From NCBI GenBank assembly GCA_021783235.1, contig JAJXUD010000052.1, forward strand, positions 1-34,116: 34,116 bases of DNA. Reading direction: 5' to 3'. The DNA is from Myxococcales bacterium. Lineage in GTDB: Bacteria > Myxococcota > Myxococcia > Myxococcales > JAKAPL01. This document shows positions 1 to 9,100 of the stretch, piece after piece. The notes under the pieces were generated by a model, which had not been told where the DNA came from, searched no databases, and saw only the letters and a program-made list of their open reading frames with translations. Within the stretch, counting starts at the first letter, position 1, and each line of letters opens with the position of its first letter. Both the position numbers and the translations under genes were made by a program.

Positions 1-182
1 CGCAACCGCTCGTCGCTTTGGCGCACACGCTCCACGCCCCACGCTTTGCCACAAAACGCCGAACGGCGCCAGCCCCTGCGCTATCCCCGCGGATCCACGC
101 GACGTCTACGACTTTGCCGGGGCCCTGCGAGCCGCTTCGACCCCGAGCGCCTCCCTCGATCTCGAGAAGCCCCGAAGACCCT
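1..182. other. Left-edge stretch without a confident gene
   Basis: No gene is assigned here. One plus-strand frame is open from position 2 to a TGA at 215-217, with no start inside the window. It reads like a protein C-terminus in places (IPADPRDVYDFAGALRAAS) but has lower third-position GC than the neighbouring genes. It could be the tail of a plus-strand gene entering from the left and overlapping the 3' end of the beta-glucosidase gene by 35 bp, or simply non-coding. The stretch also holds a possible terminator for the minus-strand operon (listed separately). Confidence 0.2.
53..68 (-). terminator. Possible intrinsic terminator after the beta-glucosidase gene
   Basis: Read on the minus strand this is a short GC hairpin (CGCC, loop GTTC, GGCG) followed directly by TTTTG. 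It lies about 115 nt beyond the stop codon of the GH1 gene, where the reductase/beta-glucosidase transcript should end. The stem is only four or five base pairs and the T-run is short, so the call is tentative. Confidence 0.3.
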
Positions 183-1799
183 CTACTGGGCCCACTGCTT
201 GGCGATGGCGGGCGTGACGCCCTGCGCCGCGATGATCGCCTGGTAGGCCTTCGCGCCCATCGTGATCGTGCGGCTCTTCTGCGGGCTCGTGTAGTCGACC
301 CGGTAGAGCCCGTAGCGTGGCGCGAAGCCGTAGGCCCACTCGAAGTTGTCCATGAGCGCCCAGTGGAAGTAGCCGCGGACGTCGGCCCCCTCGGCCATCG
401 CCTGCTGCATCGCCTGAATGTGGTGGACGACGAAGGGGGCGCGCAGGACGTCCTTCGCGTCGGCGACGCCGTTCTCGGTCACGTAGATGGGGAGCTGCGG
501 GAACTTCCCCGAGACGGCCATGAGCTCGTCGTGCATCCCCTGGGGGTAGATCTGCTCGCTCGCGGGGGGATCGCTGTGCGGCACGTTCGGGTCGGGGTTC
601 TCCATCGGGAGGCCCGGCAAGGTGAGCGCCGACCCCTGCGCGTCCGGCAGGCCGCCCGCGATGGGGGTCACGACCTCGGTCGTGTAGTAGTTCACGCCGA
701 TGAAGTCGGCGCGGCCCGCGAGCGCGGCGATGGCGGTCCCCTCCCCCTCGGGATCGCCCGGGTGAGAGTAGCTGCCGTCCATGTGGGTATCGAGGTTGCC
801 GTCGACGACGGCGTTCAAGAAGAGCCAGTTGAAGACGTAGTCCATCTGCTGCGCCGCCGCGGCGGCCTGGGCCGGGTCGGAGGAGGGGTCGGGCAAGAAG
901 ACCGGCATGTTCTTCGCGATGCCGGCGAGCGCGGGCGGACCACCCGGCCGTGCGGCCACGAGGTCGTTTCCGTGGATGGCGTCGTAGGCGGCGGCGTTCG
1001 CATAGGCCTGGTTCACGAGGGCGTTGCGCGCGTCGGTGAGGTGGAGCGTCGCCCCCGGGGGGAAGGTGCCGCCGACGTAGGCCGCCGCGGCGAGCACCAT
1101 CGGCTCGTTCAGCGTGACCCAGAGGTCCACCTCGCCGCCGTACTCCTTCGCCATGTCGCCCGCGAACTTCCCGTAGGCCTGCACGACCTTCGCGCCGGGC
1201 CCCGCCGCCTCGCCCGGAAAGCCGCGCCAGCCACCGAGCCAATCCGCGTCGCTCGCGCCGCTCTTGCCCGGCGCGACGCCGTGCAGCCAGATCGGCAGCG
1301 TGTAGTGCTCGAGCGTCACCAAGGGCGTCAGCCCGTTCGCCGCGCAGGCGGCGAGGAGGGCGTGGTAGTGGGCGATGGCGGTGGGGTCGTACTCGCCCTC
1401 GGCGGGCTCGATGCGCGACCACTCGATGGAGAAGCGGTAGGCGTTCGTGCCGAGCGCCTTCGCGAGGGCGAGGTCCTGGGCGTACTGATCGTAGTCGTCG
1501 TCGCCGTCGTCCGGATCGTCGCAGTGAAGGATCTTCGTGCAGCTCCCGCCGTCGAGGGGCACCTCCGTCCACTGCCAGAAGTCGGCGCCGTGGATGCCGC
1601 CCTCGACCTGGAAGGCCGCGGTGGCGGTGCCGAAGAGGAAGCCCGCGTCGGTGTCGATGGCGAAGCTCCCCGGCCCCGCGTCGGCCGCGCAGACCGGGAT
1701 CTCCTTCGGCAGGCCGCCGTCGGCCGCCTGGCAGGGCGGCAGCGAGACGCAGCCCGCCGCACCCGCCGCCGCGGCGGCGAGCGCGCCGAGAAGCCTCAG
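183..1799 (-). CDS. GH1 beta-glucosidase, predicted lipoprotein
   Basis: This is a family 1 glycoside hydrolase, a retaining beta-glycosidase with a TIM-barrel fold, probably hydrolysing beta-glucosides outside the cytoplasm. Family landmarks are clear: FGTATAAFQVEGG near the N-terminus, YRFSIEWSRIEP, the acid/base motif TLNEP (Glu232), INYY-type GVNYYTTEVV, the nucleophile motif YVTENG (Glu442) and a C-terminal HWALMDNFEWAYGF. The start is unusual. A CTG at 1797-1799, overlapping the stop of the upstream reductase as CTGA and preceded by GGGGAAGAG, gives a short lipoprotein signal peptide, MRLLGALAAAAAGAAGC, and a 538-residue protein. The alternative ATG at 1850 adds 17 residues of charged sequence inside the reductase gene. 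After the lipobox Cys comes a short Cys-containing linker. The gene is translationally coupled to the reductase. Substrate specificity cannot be told from the sequence. Confidence 0.9.
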   Translation of the reverse strand: MRLLGALAAAAAGAAGCVSLPPCQAADGGLPKEIPVCAADAGPGSFAIDTDAGFLFGTATAAFQVEGGIHGADFWQWTEVPLDGGSCTKILHCDDPDDGDDDYDQYAQDLALAKALGTNAYRFSIEWSRIEPAEGEYDPTAIAHYHALLAACAANGLTPLVTLEHYTLPIWLHGVAPGKSGASDADWLGGWRGFPGEAAGPGAKVVQAYGKFAGDMAKEYGGEVDLWVTLNEPMVLAAAAYVGGTFPPGATLHLTDARNALVNQAYANAAAYDAIHGNDLVAARPGGPPALAGIAKNMPVFLPDPSSDPAQAAAAAQQMDYVFNWLFLNAVVDGNLDTHMDGSYSHPGDPEGEGTAIAALAGRADFIGVNYYTTEVVTPIAGGLPDAQGSALTLPGLPMENPDPNVPHSDPPASEQIYPQGMHDELMAVSGKFPQLPIYVTENGVADAKDVLRAPFVVHHIQAMQQAMAEGADVRGYFHWALMDNFEWAYGFAPRYGLYRVDYTSPQKSRTITMGAKAYQAIIAAQGVTPAIAKQWAQ

Positions 1800-2602
1800 C
1801 TCGAGATCTCTTCCCCGCCGTCCACGTTGAGCACGTTGCCGGTCATCCATTGGGTCTCCGGTCGCGACAGCGCCACGATGCAGCGCGAGACGTCCCCCGG
1901 CTCGGTGAGCCGGTGCGAGGGGTTCTTGCGCAGGGCGATCTCGATCATCCCCTCGTTGCCCGGGATCTTGCGGAGCGCCGGCGTGTCGGTGACGCCCGCG
2001 CGGATGGCGTTCGCCGTGATCCCCTTCGGCGAGAGCTCCCAGGCGAGCTGGCGGATGTGGGACTCGAGCGCGCACTTCGCCGCCGAGACCGCTCCGTAGC
2101 CGCCCCAGCAATGGACCGAGCCCGACGAGGTCATGGCGAAGATGCGGCCGCCGTGCCCCATGAGCCCGCGCCCGACCACGCCTTGCGCCCAGTAGACGAG
2201 GCTGTTCGCCATCACGTCGAGCGTCATCTCGATCTGCGGGCGGGTGAGGCAGTCGGGGCCGACCATCGGCTTCAGCGTCCCGAAGGCGAGCGAGTGCATG
2301 AGCACGCGCAGCTGCCCGAGCTGCCCGGCCTCCTTGAGGCGCGACTCGACGTGGCCGAGGACCTCCCGCTGCTTCTCCTCGTCGGCGGCGTTGACGTTGA
2401 AGAAGACCGCCTGCCGGCCAAGCGCCTGAATCTCCTCCTGGACCTTCTCGGCCGCAGGCACGGTCGCCTTGCGGTCGAGGTGCACCCCGAAGACGTCCAT
2501 ACCGGCCCTCGCGAGCTCCAGCGCCGTGGCCGCGCCGAAGCCGCTCGAGGCCCCGAGGACCATCGCCCACCCCGACAGGAACCGCTCGTCTCCCTGCGCC
2601 AT
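1796..2602 (-). CDS. SDR-family enoyl-ACP reductase-like protein (FabI/FabL type)
   Basis: A 268-residue short-chain dehydrogenase/reductase, cytoplasmic and NAD(P)H-dependent. The nucleotide-binding motif is GASSGFG (residues 17-23). The catalytic pair is Tyr169 and Lys176, spaced Y-x6-K as in FabI/FabL enoyl-ACP reductases rather than the usual Y-x3-K. The C-terminus has WMTGNVLNVDGG, typical of this branch. A role in fatty-acid or polyketide chain reduction is therefore the best guess, but other SDR substrates are possible. The ATG at 2602 is supported by GGAGG eight nucleotides upstream. It is the first gene of a two-gene operon with the GH1 gene and is divergent from the receiver gene at 2699. 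A possible promoter lies at 2631-2659. Confidence 0.82.
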   Translation of the reverse strand: MAQGDERFLSGWAMVLGASSGFGAATALELARAGMDVFGVHLDRKATVPAAEKVQEEIQALGRQAVFFNVNAADEEKQREVLGHVESRLKEAGQLGQLRVLMHSLAFGTLKPMVGPDCLTRPQIEMTLDVMANSLVYWAQGVVGRGLMGHGGRIFAMTSSGSVHCWGGYGAVSAAKCALESHIRQLAWELSPKGITANAIRAGVTDTPALRKIPGNEGMIEIALRKNPSHRLTEPGDVSRCIVALSRPETQWMTGNVLNVDGGEEISS

Positions 2603-2630
2603 GTAATGTCCTCCACTGAAGAGGGCGCGG

Positions 2631-2659
2631 AATCTATCCAAGGGAAGGGCGAAGTGCAA
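2631..2659 (-). promoter_or_regulatory. Possible sigma-70-type promoter for the reductase operon
   Basis: On the minus strand TTGCAC (2654-2659) is followed after exactly 17 nt by TAGATT (2631-2636), about 30 nt upstream of the reductase ATG. The -35 matches the consensus at three of six positions and the -10 at four of six. The stretch is AT-richer than its surroundings and lies in a divergent intergenic gap, which favours a promoter. The assignment remains weak. Confidence 0.35.
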
Positions 2660-2698
2660 AGGCTGTGGTAGGATTGGCCCGTCGGGGGTGACGGGACC

Positions 2699-3103
2699 AT
2701 GGGCGAAACTCTCTTGCGGAAAGCGCTCATCGCAGACGACGATGCCCTGGTGCGGGCGATGCTCGGCAGCGCGCTGCGGGGGCTCGGCTTCACGGTCGTC
2801 GAGGCGCAGAACGGCGAGGAGGCCGTCGTGCTCCATGAGCAGGAGCGGCCCGACCTGCTCTTTCTCGACCTCTTGATGCCGAAGCTCAACGGGCTCGACG
2901 CCCTGCGTCGCATCCGCAAGGAGGGGGCGCCCCACGTGCCGGCGGTGCTGGTCACGGCGCTGACGCGCGAGACCGTGAAGCAGTTCGAGCAGGACGACGT
3001 CCGGCCCGACGCCTACCTCGAGAAGCCCTTCAAGCTGAAGGCCATCGCCCGGATCGTCCGGCAGCTCGTCGGGCTCGCCGGCGAGGCGGAGGGGGCGGCC
3101 TGA
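2699..3103 (+). CDS. Stand-alone response-regulator receiver protein (CheY-like)
   Basis: A 134-residue single-domain receiver. All signature residues are present: the acidic pair Asp13/Asp14, the phospho-acceptor Asp57 in FLDLLMP, Thr86 in LVTAL and Lys109 in LEKPF. There is no DNA-binding or enzymatic output domain, so it should act through protein-protein contacts in a phosphorelay or by modulating a partner. The next gene, an HD-GYP phosphodiesterase, starts 3 bp after its stop, so the two are very probably co-transcribed. A link between phosphorylation and c-di-GMP turnover is a natural inference but is not shown by the sequence. No cognate histidine kinase is visible in the window. Confidence 0.9.
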   Translation: MGETLLRKALIADDDALVRAMLGSALRGLGFTVVEAQNGEEAVVLHEQERPDLLFLDLLMPKLNGLDALRRIRKEGAPHVPAVLVTALTRETVKQFEQDDVRPDAYLEKPFKLKAIARIVRQLVGLAGEAEGAA

Positions 3104-3106
3104 CGG

Positions 3107-4876
3107 ATGCGGCTCTCCCGACTCATCGTCCTGCTCGTCTTCGCCGTCGCGGCCGTGCCCGCGGCGCTCATCCTCGGAGTCACGAGCCTGTCGACCCGGC
3201 GGGTGCTCCTCGCGAACGCGAGGGAGCTCGCCCGCGAGCGCGCCGAGCGGCTCCGGCTGCGGCTCGCGGACCAGCTCGCCTCGACCCAACGGGCGATCGA
3301 GGTCGCGGCGCGCCGGCCCGGCTGGCCCGAGCTCTCGGACGACGCGCGGCGGGAGATCCTCTCGAGCCTGCTCGCCCAGCGCGAGGAGATCGACGTCGCG
3401 ACCCTCTTCGACCCCGCGGGCCATCCCCTCCCCGGGATGCAGGCGGCCGCGCCGGCGCTGCCGCCGGGACTTCGCGAGCGGCACCTCGAGGCGGCGGCAG
3501 CGCTCCTGCCCGACCTCGGCAAGGCCGCCTGGAGCCCGGTCCACCGCGCCGGGGATGGCCACCCGGCGGCGACCCTGGTCGAAGCGTTGCCCGGTCGCCT
3601 CGCCCGGGCGCGCGACGACGGCGGCGAGGCGACGGCGCCCGCGGGCTTCCTCGCCGTCGAGGTCGACCTCGAGGGGCTGCAGGCCATCGTCTCCCGCCAG
3701 TCGCTCGGCAACCAGACTCAGATCGCGGTCTTCGACGGCGCCGGGACGCTGGTCGCGAGCGACGGCCCGTTCGGCGCGGCGCTCGAGGGCGACGGCGGGC
3801 GGGGCTTGCGCGCCGCCCTCGCCGACGCCCGCCGCTCGCTCGAGGGCGCCGAGGGGCGCGGGCCGGACGACGTCCGCATCGGCAGCTACGAGCTGCCCGG
3901 GGGCGGTCCCGCGCTCGGCGCGGTGGGGCTCGTGCCGAGCACCGATTGGGAGGTGGCGGTGCTCACCCCCCGCGCGGCCGCGACGGGGCTCGTCGGCCGC
4001 GTGCAGCGCGAGGGGCTCGTCGCGCTCTGCGTCGGCCTCGCGTTCGCGGCGCTGCTCGGGATCCTCTTCGCGCGCCGGGTGGTCGGCCCCTTGCGGCAGT
4101 GCGTCGCCGAAGCCCTCGACGTCTCGCGCGGCATCTTCGGCCGCGAGATCCGGGTGCGGCGGCGCGACGAGCTCGGCGATCTCGCCCACACCTTCAACTA
4201 CATGTCGAAGCAGCTCTACGCCTACGACTCGGAGACGCGCGGGCTCTACGAGTCGCTCGAGCGGGGCTACCTCGAGACGATGGTCGCGCTCGCGAACAGC
4301 ATCGACAGCAAGGACCCGTACACGCGCGGCCACTCGCAGCGCGTCGCCGACCTCTCGGTCGCGACGGGGCAGCGGCTGCGGCTGCCCGACCGGACGCTCA
4401 AGCATCTGCTTTACGGAGGTGTGCTCCACGACATCGGGAAGATCGGCATCCCCGAGCGGATCCTCGGCAAGCAGGCGGTGCTCACCGAGGACGAGATGCG
4501 GATCATGCGTGAGCACCCGGTCATCGGCGCCGCCATCGTCAGCCCGGTGGGCTTCCTCGCGCCCTCCCTCCCCTGCGTCCGCAGCCACCACGAGCGCTGG
4601 GACGGCACCGGCTACCCCGACCGGATCGCGGGCGTGGAGATCCCGCTCGTCGCCCGCGTCGTCAACGTCGCCGACACCTGGGACGCCTGCACCTCGGACC
4701 GCCCCTACCAGGAGGCGATGAGCTTCGACGAGGCGCGGGCCGTGCTCGAGCGGCTCTCGGGGAGCCAATGCGACCCCGACGTCGTCCGCGCCTGCCTCGA
4801 GGCGCTCGACCTCTGGCGCGCCGAGGGCCGCCCGGCGGTGGCCAGCGAACCGCGCAAGCGCGCGGCGCACGGCTGA
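3107..4876 (+). CDS. Membrane HD-GYP cyclic-di-GMP phosphodiesterase
   Basis: A 589-residue sensor enzyme predicted to hydrolyse cyclic di-GMP. A transmembrane helix (about residues 5-28) is followed by a long periplasmic sensor region of dCache-like character (about 30-300), a second transmembrane helix (about 302-322), a HAMP segment (about 323-376) and a C-terminal HD-GYP domain. The HD pair is His441-Asp442 in GVLHDIGKIGIP. The GYP motif is at 502-504 in HHERWDGTGYPD, and the downstream VVNVADTWDACTSDRPY helix is typical of the active family. The catalytic set looks complete. The ATG follows the receiver stop by 3 bp. The periplasmic ligand is unknown. The domain order suggests an external signal controls c-di-GMP degradation. 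Confidence 0.93.
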   Translation: MRLSRLIVLLVFAVAAVPAALILGVTSLSTRRVLLANARELARERAERLRLRLADQLASTQRAIEVAARRPGWPELSDDARREILSSLLAQREEIDVATLFDPAGHPLPGMQAAAPALPPGLRERHLEAAAALLPDLGKAAWSPVHRAGDGHPAATLVEALPGRLARARDDGGEATAPAGFLAVEVDLEGLQAIVSRQSLGNQTQIAVFDGAGTLVASDGPFGAALEGDGGRGLRAALADARRSLEGAEGRGPDDVRIGSYELPGGGPALGAVGLVPSTDWEVAVLTPRAAATGLVGRVQREGLVALCVGLAFAALLGILFARRVVGPLRQCVAEALDVSRGIFGREIRVRRRDELGDLAHTFNYMSKQLYAYDSETRGLYESLERGYLETMVALANSIDSKDPYTRGHSQRVADLSVATGQRLRLPDRTLKHLLYGGVLHDIGKIGIPERILGKQAVLTEDEMRIMREHPVIGAAIVSPVGFLAPSLPCVRSHHERWDGTGYPDRIAGVEIPLVARVVNVADTWDACTSDRPYQEAMSFDEARAVLERLSGSQCDPDVVRACLEALDLWRAEGRPAVASEPRKRAAHG

Positions 4877-4897
4877 ACCGTCGCCAGCCGGGCAGAA

Positions 4898-4936
4898 CGA
4901 TTCTTTCGAAAGCTTTTTTCGAGGAGCCGCGAATCG
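4898..4936. promoter_or_regulatory. AT-rich nested dyad upstream of the metal-efflux operon
   Basis: In the 130-bp gap between the HD-GYP gene and the efflux operon lies an AT-rich island. Its core, TCGAAAGCTTTTTTCGA at 4906-4922, is a near-palindrome around AAAGCTTT. It is flanked by the inverted pair CGATTC (4898-4903) and GAATCG (4931-4936). The position suits an operator or promoter for the efflux genes. It does not fold into a convincing terminator hairpin. No known regulator consensus is recognised. Confidence 0.3.
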
Positions 4937-5006
4937 CCCGCAGTGACGACTCGTGCTCAAAGGAGCTTGCGCGCACGGCACACCTCGTGCATGAAGGTCG
5001 CCGTCA

Positions 5007-6140
5007 ATGCGTGCTCTCCTCTCGTCTCTCGCGGTCTCCCTCACCCTGCTCGCCTGCGGCGCCGCCGAGAAGCCGACTGCCGCCGCGGCCCAGGCGCCCA
5101 AGGGCGAGGTCTGGCTCTCGTCGCAGCAGGTCGACCAGGCCCACCTCAAGCTGGCGCCGGCGGCGGTCCGGCCGCTCGCCCGCGAGCTCGTCACCGGCGG
5201 CAAGATGGCCTTCGACGATCTGCTCGTGAGCCACGTCTTCTCTCCGGTCACTGGCCGCGTCTCCCAGATCTACGCCCACCTCGGCGAAAAGGTGACCAAG
5301 GGTCAGCCGCTCGCGCTCGTGGACAGCCCCGACCTCGGCAGCGCCTACAGCGACCTCCTCAAGGCCCAGGCGGACCTCGTGGCGGCGCAGCACGACATCC
5401 AGCGGCAGCGCGACCTGCTCGCGGCGCACGCGGCCTCGCAGTCGCAGGTCGAGCAGAGCGAGGACAGCTACCGCAAGGCCGAGGCGGAGATGGAGCGGGC
5501 CCGGCTCAAGGTGAAGCTCCTGCACGCCTCGCAATCGGACATCGTGAGCCAGCAGTACCTGCTCCGCTCGCCGATCGAGGGCGAGGTGATCGCCCGCAAC
5601 ATGAACCCCGGCATCGAGATCCAGGGCATGCTGTCGGGCGCGAGCATCGCGAACGAGCTCTTCACCATCGGCGACCTCTCGCGCGTCTGGATGCTCGCCG
5701 ACATCTACGAACGCGACCTCGGGGCCGTCCACCCAGGCGCCAAGGTCGCCATCACGACCGTGGCCTACCCGGGCGAGACCTTCCAGGGCTCGGTCGACTA
5801 CGTGAGCGACGTCCTCGATCCGCAGACCCGGACCGCCCACCTGCGCTGCACCATCGAGAACCCCGACAGGAAGCTCAAGCCCGAGATGTACGTCACGGCG
5901 TCGGTTGCGCTGGGCCAGCGGGACGCGCTCGCGGTGCCGCGCGACGCGGTCCTGCAGATGGGCGACAGGTCGATCGTCTTCGTGCAGGTGGGCACCACCG
6001 AGACCGGGCTGCGCCGCTTCGCCCCCCGCCCGGTCACGACGGGGATCGAGCAGCAGGACTGGATCGAGATCCTCCACGGCCTCCAGGCGGGCGACTCGGT
6101 CGTCACCGAAGGGGCCATCCTCCTCTCCTCGCAGGTCTGA
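5007..6140 (+). CDS. RND efflux periplasmic adaptor, CzcB/CusB-like lipoprotein
   Basis: A 377-residue membrane-fusion protein that should bridge the inner-membrane pump and outer-membrane channel encoded next to it. It has a lipoprotein signal ending LLAC (Cys17). A lipoyl/barrel-sandwich half, FSPVTGRVSQIYAHLGEKVTKGQPL, is followed by a helical hairpin of about 90 residues rich in Gln, Glu and Lys. The second lipoyl half contains LRSPIEGEVIARNMNPGIEI. A beta-barrel domain includes VWMLADIYERDLGAVHPG and DPQTRTAHLRC, and a membrane-proximal domain ends the protein. A GAAGG sequence lies nine nucleotides before the ATG. The pump gene begins 15 bp after its stop. The transported metal cannot be read from this protein. 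Confidence 0.9.
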   Translation: MRALLSSLAVSLTLLACGAAEKPTAAAAQAPKGEVWLSSQQVDQAHLKLAPAAVRPLARELVTGGKMAFDDLLVSHVFSPVTGRVSQIYAHLGEKVTKGQPLALVDSPDLGSAYSDLLKAQADLVAAQHDIQRQRDLLAAHAASQSQVEQSEDSYRKAEAEMERARLKVKLLHASQSDIVSQQYLLRSPIEGEVIARNMNPGIEIQGMLSGASIANELFTIGDLSRVWMLADIYERDLGAVHPGAKVAITTVAYPGETFQGSVDYVSDVLDPQTRTAHLRCTIENPDRKLKPEMYVTASVALGQRDALAVPRDAVLQMGDRSIVFVQVGTTETGLRRFAPRPVTTGIEQQDWIEILHGLQAGDSVVTEGAILLSSQV

Positions 6141-6155
6141 CGGCCACTACCACCG

Positions 6156-9100
6156 ATGATTCGGAAGATCGTCTCCTTCGCCCTGGGCTTCCCGGTCTGG
6201 GTGGCCGCCTTCGTCGCGCTGATCGTGGCGGGCGGCCTCTGGGCCTACCAGAACCTCGACATCGAGGCCTACCCGGACCCCGTCCCGCCGCGGGTCGAGA
6301 TCATCACCCAGCCGCCGGGCTGGAGCGCCGAGGAGGTCGAGCGCTACGTCACGGTGCCGCTCGAGACCGGCCTCTCCGGGATGCTCGGCCTCGACGTCTG
6401 CCGCAGCATCTCGATCTTCCAGCTCTCCGACATCAAGTGCTACTTCAAGTGGGACACCGACTACCGCTGGGATCGGCAGACGCTCCTCGACCGGCTGCAG
6501 CTCGTCACGCTCCCGAACGGCATCCAGCCGGGGCTCTCGCCCGACAACCCCATCGGCGAGATCTACCGCTACGTCGTCAAGGCGCCGGGCTACGATCTCA
6601 CCGACGTGAAGGCAACCGAGGACTGGGTCCTCGAGAAGGCGTTCAAGCAGGTCCCAGGAGTCATCGACGTGGCGAGCTTCGGCGGCCAGACGAAGCAGTA
6701 CCACGTCGACGTCGACCCCTACCGGCTCAAGGGGCACAACCTCACCCTCCCGCCGCTCGTCGCCGCGCTCCAGAACGCGAACCAGAACGTCGGCGGCAAC
6801 ATCCTGCCGCTCGGGGAGCAGGCTTTCGACGTCCGCGGCCTCGGCCTCATCCGCACCACGAAGGACATCGAGCAGGTGGTCGTCGCCGAGCAGAAGGGCG
6901 TCCCGGTCCGCATCGGCGACATCGCCGACGTGAAGGTGGGCTGGGCCACCCGGCTCGGCATCGTCGGCCACGACGACGACCCCGACGTGGTCGAGGGCAT
7001 CGTCCTCATGCGCCGGGGTGGCGACACCCTGAAGACCCTCGAGGGCGTCCGCGCCAAGGTCGAGGAGATCAGATCCCAGCACCTGCTGCCGCCAGGCATG
7101 GACATCTCCCCCTACTACGACCGGACCCACCTCGTGCACGTGACCACCCACACGGTCCTGCACAACCTGGTCGAGGGGATGGTGCTCGTCGTCCTGATCC
7201 TGCTCCTCTTCCTCTCGAACGTCCGGGCGGCCCTCATCACGGCGCTCAACATCCCGCTCGCGCTCCTGCTCGCCTTCCTCCTCATGGTGCTGACCGGAAC
7301 GCCCGCGAACCTCATCTCGCTCGGCGCGGTCGACTTCGGGATCATCGTCGATTCGACCGTGATCATGATGGAGAGCTGCTTCCACCACCTCGGCCACGGA
7401 ACCTCCGGGAAGGCGAGCGAACGGGTGCTCGCCGCCGCCAGCGAGGTGGGGATGCCGATGGCGTTCTCGACGATCATCATCGGTGTCGCCTTCCTGCCGC
7501 TCTTCACGCTGACCGGCGTCGAGGGCGTCATCTTCTCGCCGATGGCTCACACCTACGCCTTCGCGATCGGCGGCGCCATCGTCCTCGCGCTCACACTGAC
7601 CCCGAACCTCGCGCGGATGCTCCCCGTGGGGCGTGCCGAGGAGGACAACTTCTTCACCCGGGGGCTGCACGCCGTCTACGATCCGCTCTTCCGAGGAGCG
7701 GTCCGCCGGCCGTGGCGAGCGCTGCTCGTGGGCCTCTTGCCCCTCGCGCTCTGCGTCCTCCTCTTGCCGCTCCTCGGCAGCGAGTTCATGCCCAAGCTCG
7801 AGGAGGGGAACTTCTGGATCCGGGCAACCCTGCCGCTCTCGATCTCCCTCGAGCAGTCGGCCAAGTACGTCGGCCGGATGCGGCAGATCCTGCGCGAGAA
7901 GCCCGAGGTCGAGACGGTCGTCTCGCAGCTCGGTCGGCCGGACGACGGCACCGACGTGGCGGGCTTCTACAACCTCGAGTTCTTCGTGCCGCTGAAGCCG
8001 TTCGACGACTGGCCGCGAGGCGAGACGAAGGAGCACCTCACCGCCGTGCTGAGCGACGAGTTCGCGAAGGAGTTCCCCGGCGTCGTCTTCAACTTCTCGC
8101 AGAACATCGAGGACAACGTCGAGGAGGCCCTCTCGGGCGTCAAGGGAGAGAACACGGTCAAGGTGGTCGGACCGGACCTCGGGGTCGACGAGCAGATCGG
8201 CCGCCAGATCACGGACGTCCTCTCCAAGGTGCAGGGCATCCAAGATCTCGGGCTCGTGCCGAGCCTCGGCCAGCCGAACGTCGAGATCGTCCCGAACCGC
8301 GCCCTCTGCGCCCGCTATGGGCTGAACGTCGGGGACGTCGAGTCGGTGATCCAGGCGGCCGTCGGCGGTCAGGCGGTGACCCAGGTCTTCGAGGGAGAGC
8401 AGCGCTTCGATTTGACCGTCCGCTGGCTCCAGCAGTACCGGGCGGACATCCCGCGGCTCAAGGAGGTCCTCGTCGGCGCGCCCGACGGCTCGCAGATCCC
8501 GCTCGGCCAGATCGCGACCTTCAAGGAGGAGAACGGTCCGGCGCTCATCTACCGCGAGGGGAGCCGCCGCTACGTGCCGGTGAAGTTCAGCGTCCGCGGT
8601 CGCGACCTATCGAGCACCATCGGCGAGGCGCGCCAGAAGATCGAAGGTGCCGTCCACCTGCCGTACGACGTCCACCTCGAGTGGGCGGGCGAGATCAACG
8701 AACTGCAGGAGGCCACCCGCCGGCTCGCCTGGATCGTGCCCATCACGCTGCTCCTGATCGCGCTCCTGGTCTACGCCTCGGTGCGCGACTGGCGCGACGC
8801 CGCGATCGTGCTCTTCGACATCCCGATCGCGTGCAGCGGAGGGATCCTCCTCTTGCTCTTGACCCGCATCCACTTCAGCATCTCGGCGGCCATGGGCTTC
8901 ATCTCGATCTTCGGCATCGCCATCCAGGACGGGCTTTTGGTGATCAGCTACACCCAGCAGTCGTGGCGGGAGGGGCTCGGCCTCACCGAGGGGATCCTCC
9001 TCGCGTCCCAGCGCCGGCTGAGGCCGGTCCTCATGACGACCCTCGTCGCGATGCTGGGCCTCCTGCCAGCGGCCCTCTCGAACGCCATCGGCTCGCAGAC

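Noticed and set aside
2-217. C-terminal fragment of a plus-strand gene at the left edge
   Set aside because: Composition is partly protein-like, but it has weak third-position bias, no recognisable motif and a 35-bp overlap with the beta-glucosidase gene; not enough to call a CDS.
18-2099. Long open frames antisense to the reductase and beta-glucosidase genes
   Set aside because: High-GC DNA leaves antisense frames open; the translations are Arg/Val/Leu-rich low-complexity sequence without domain motifs, while the minus strand carries clear enzyme motifs.
4900-4922. Intrinsic terminator after the HD-GYP gene
   Set aside because: The T-run is present but the preceding CTTTCGAAAG has no usable loop and only a weak AT stem.
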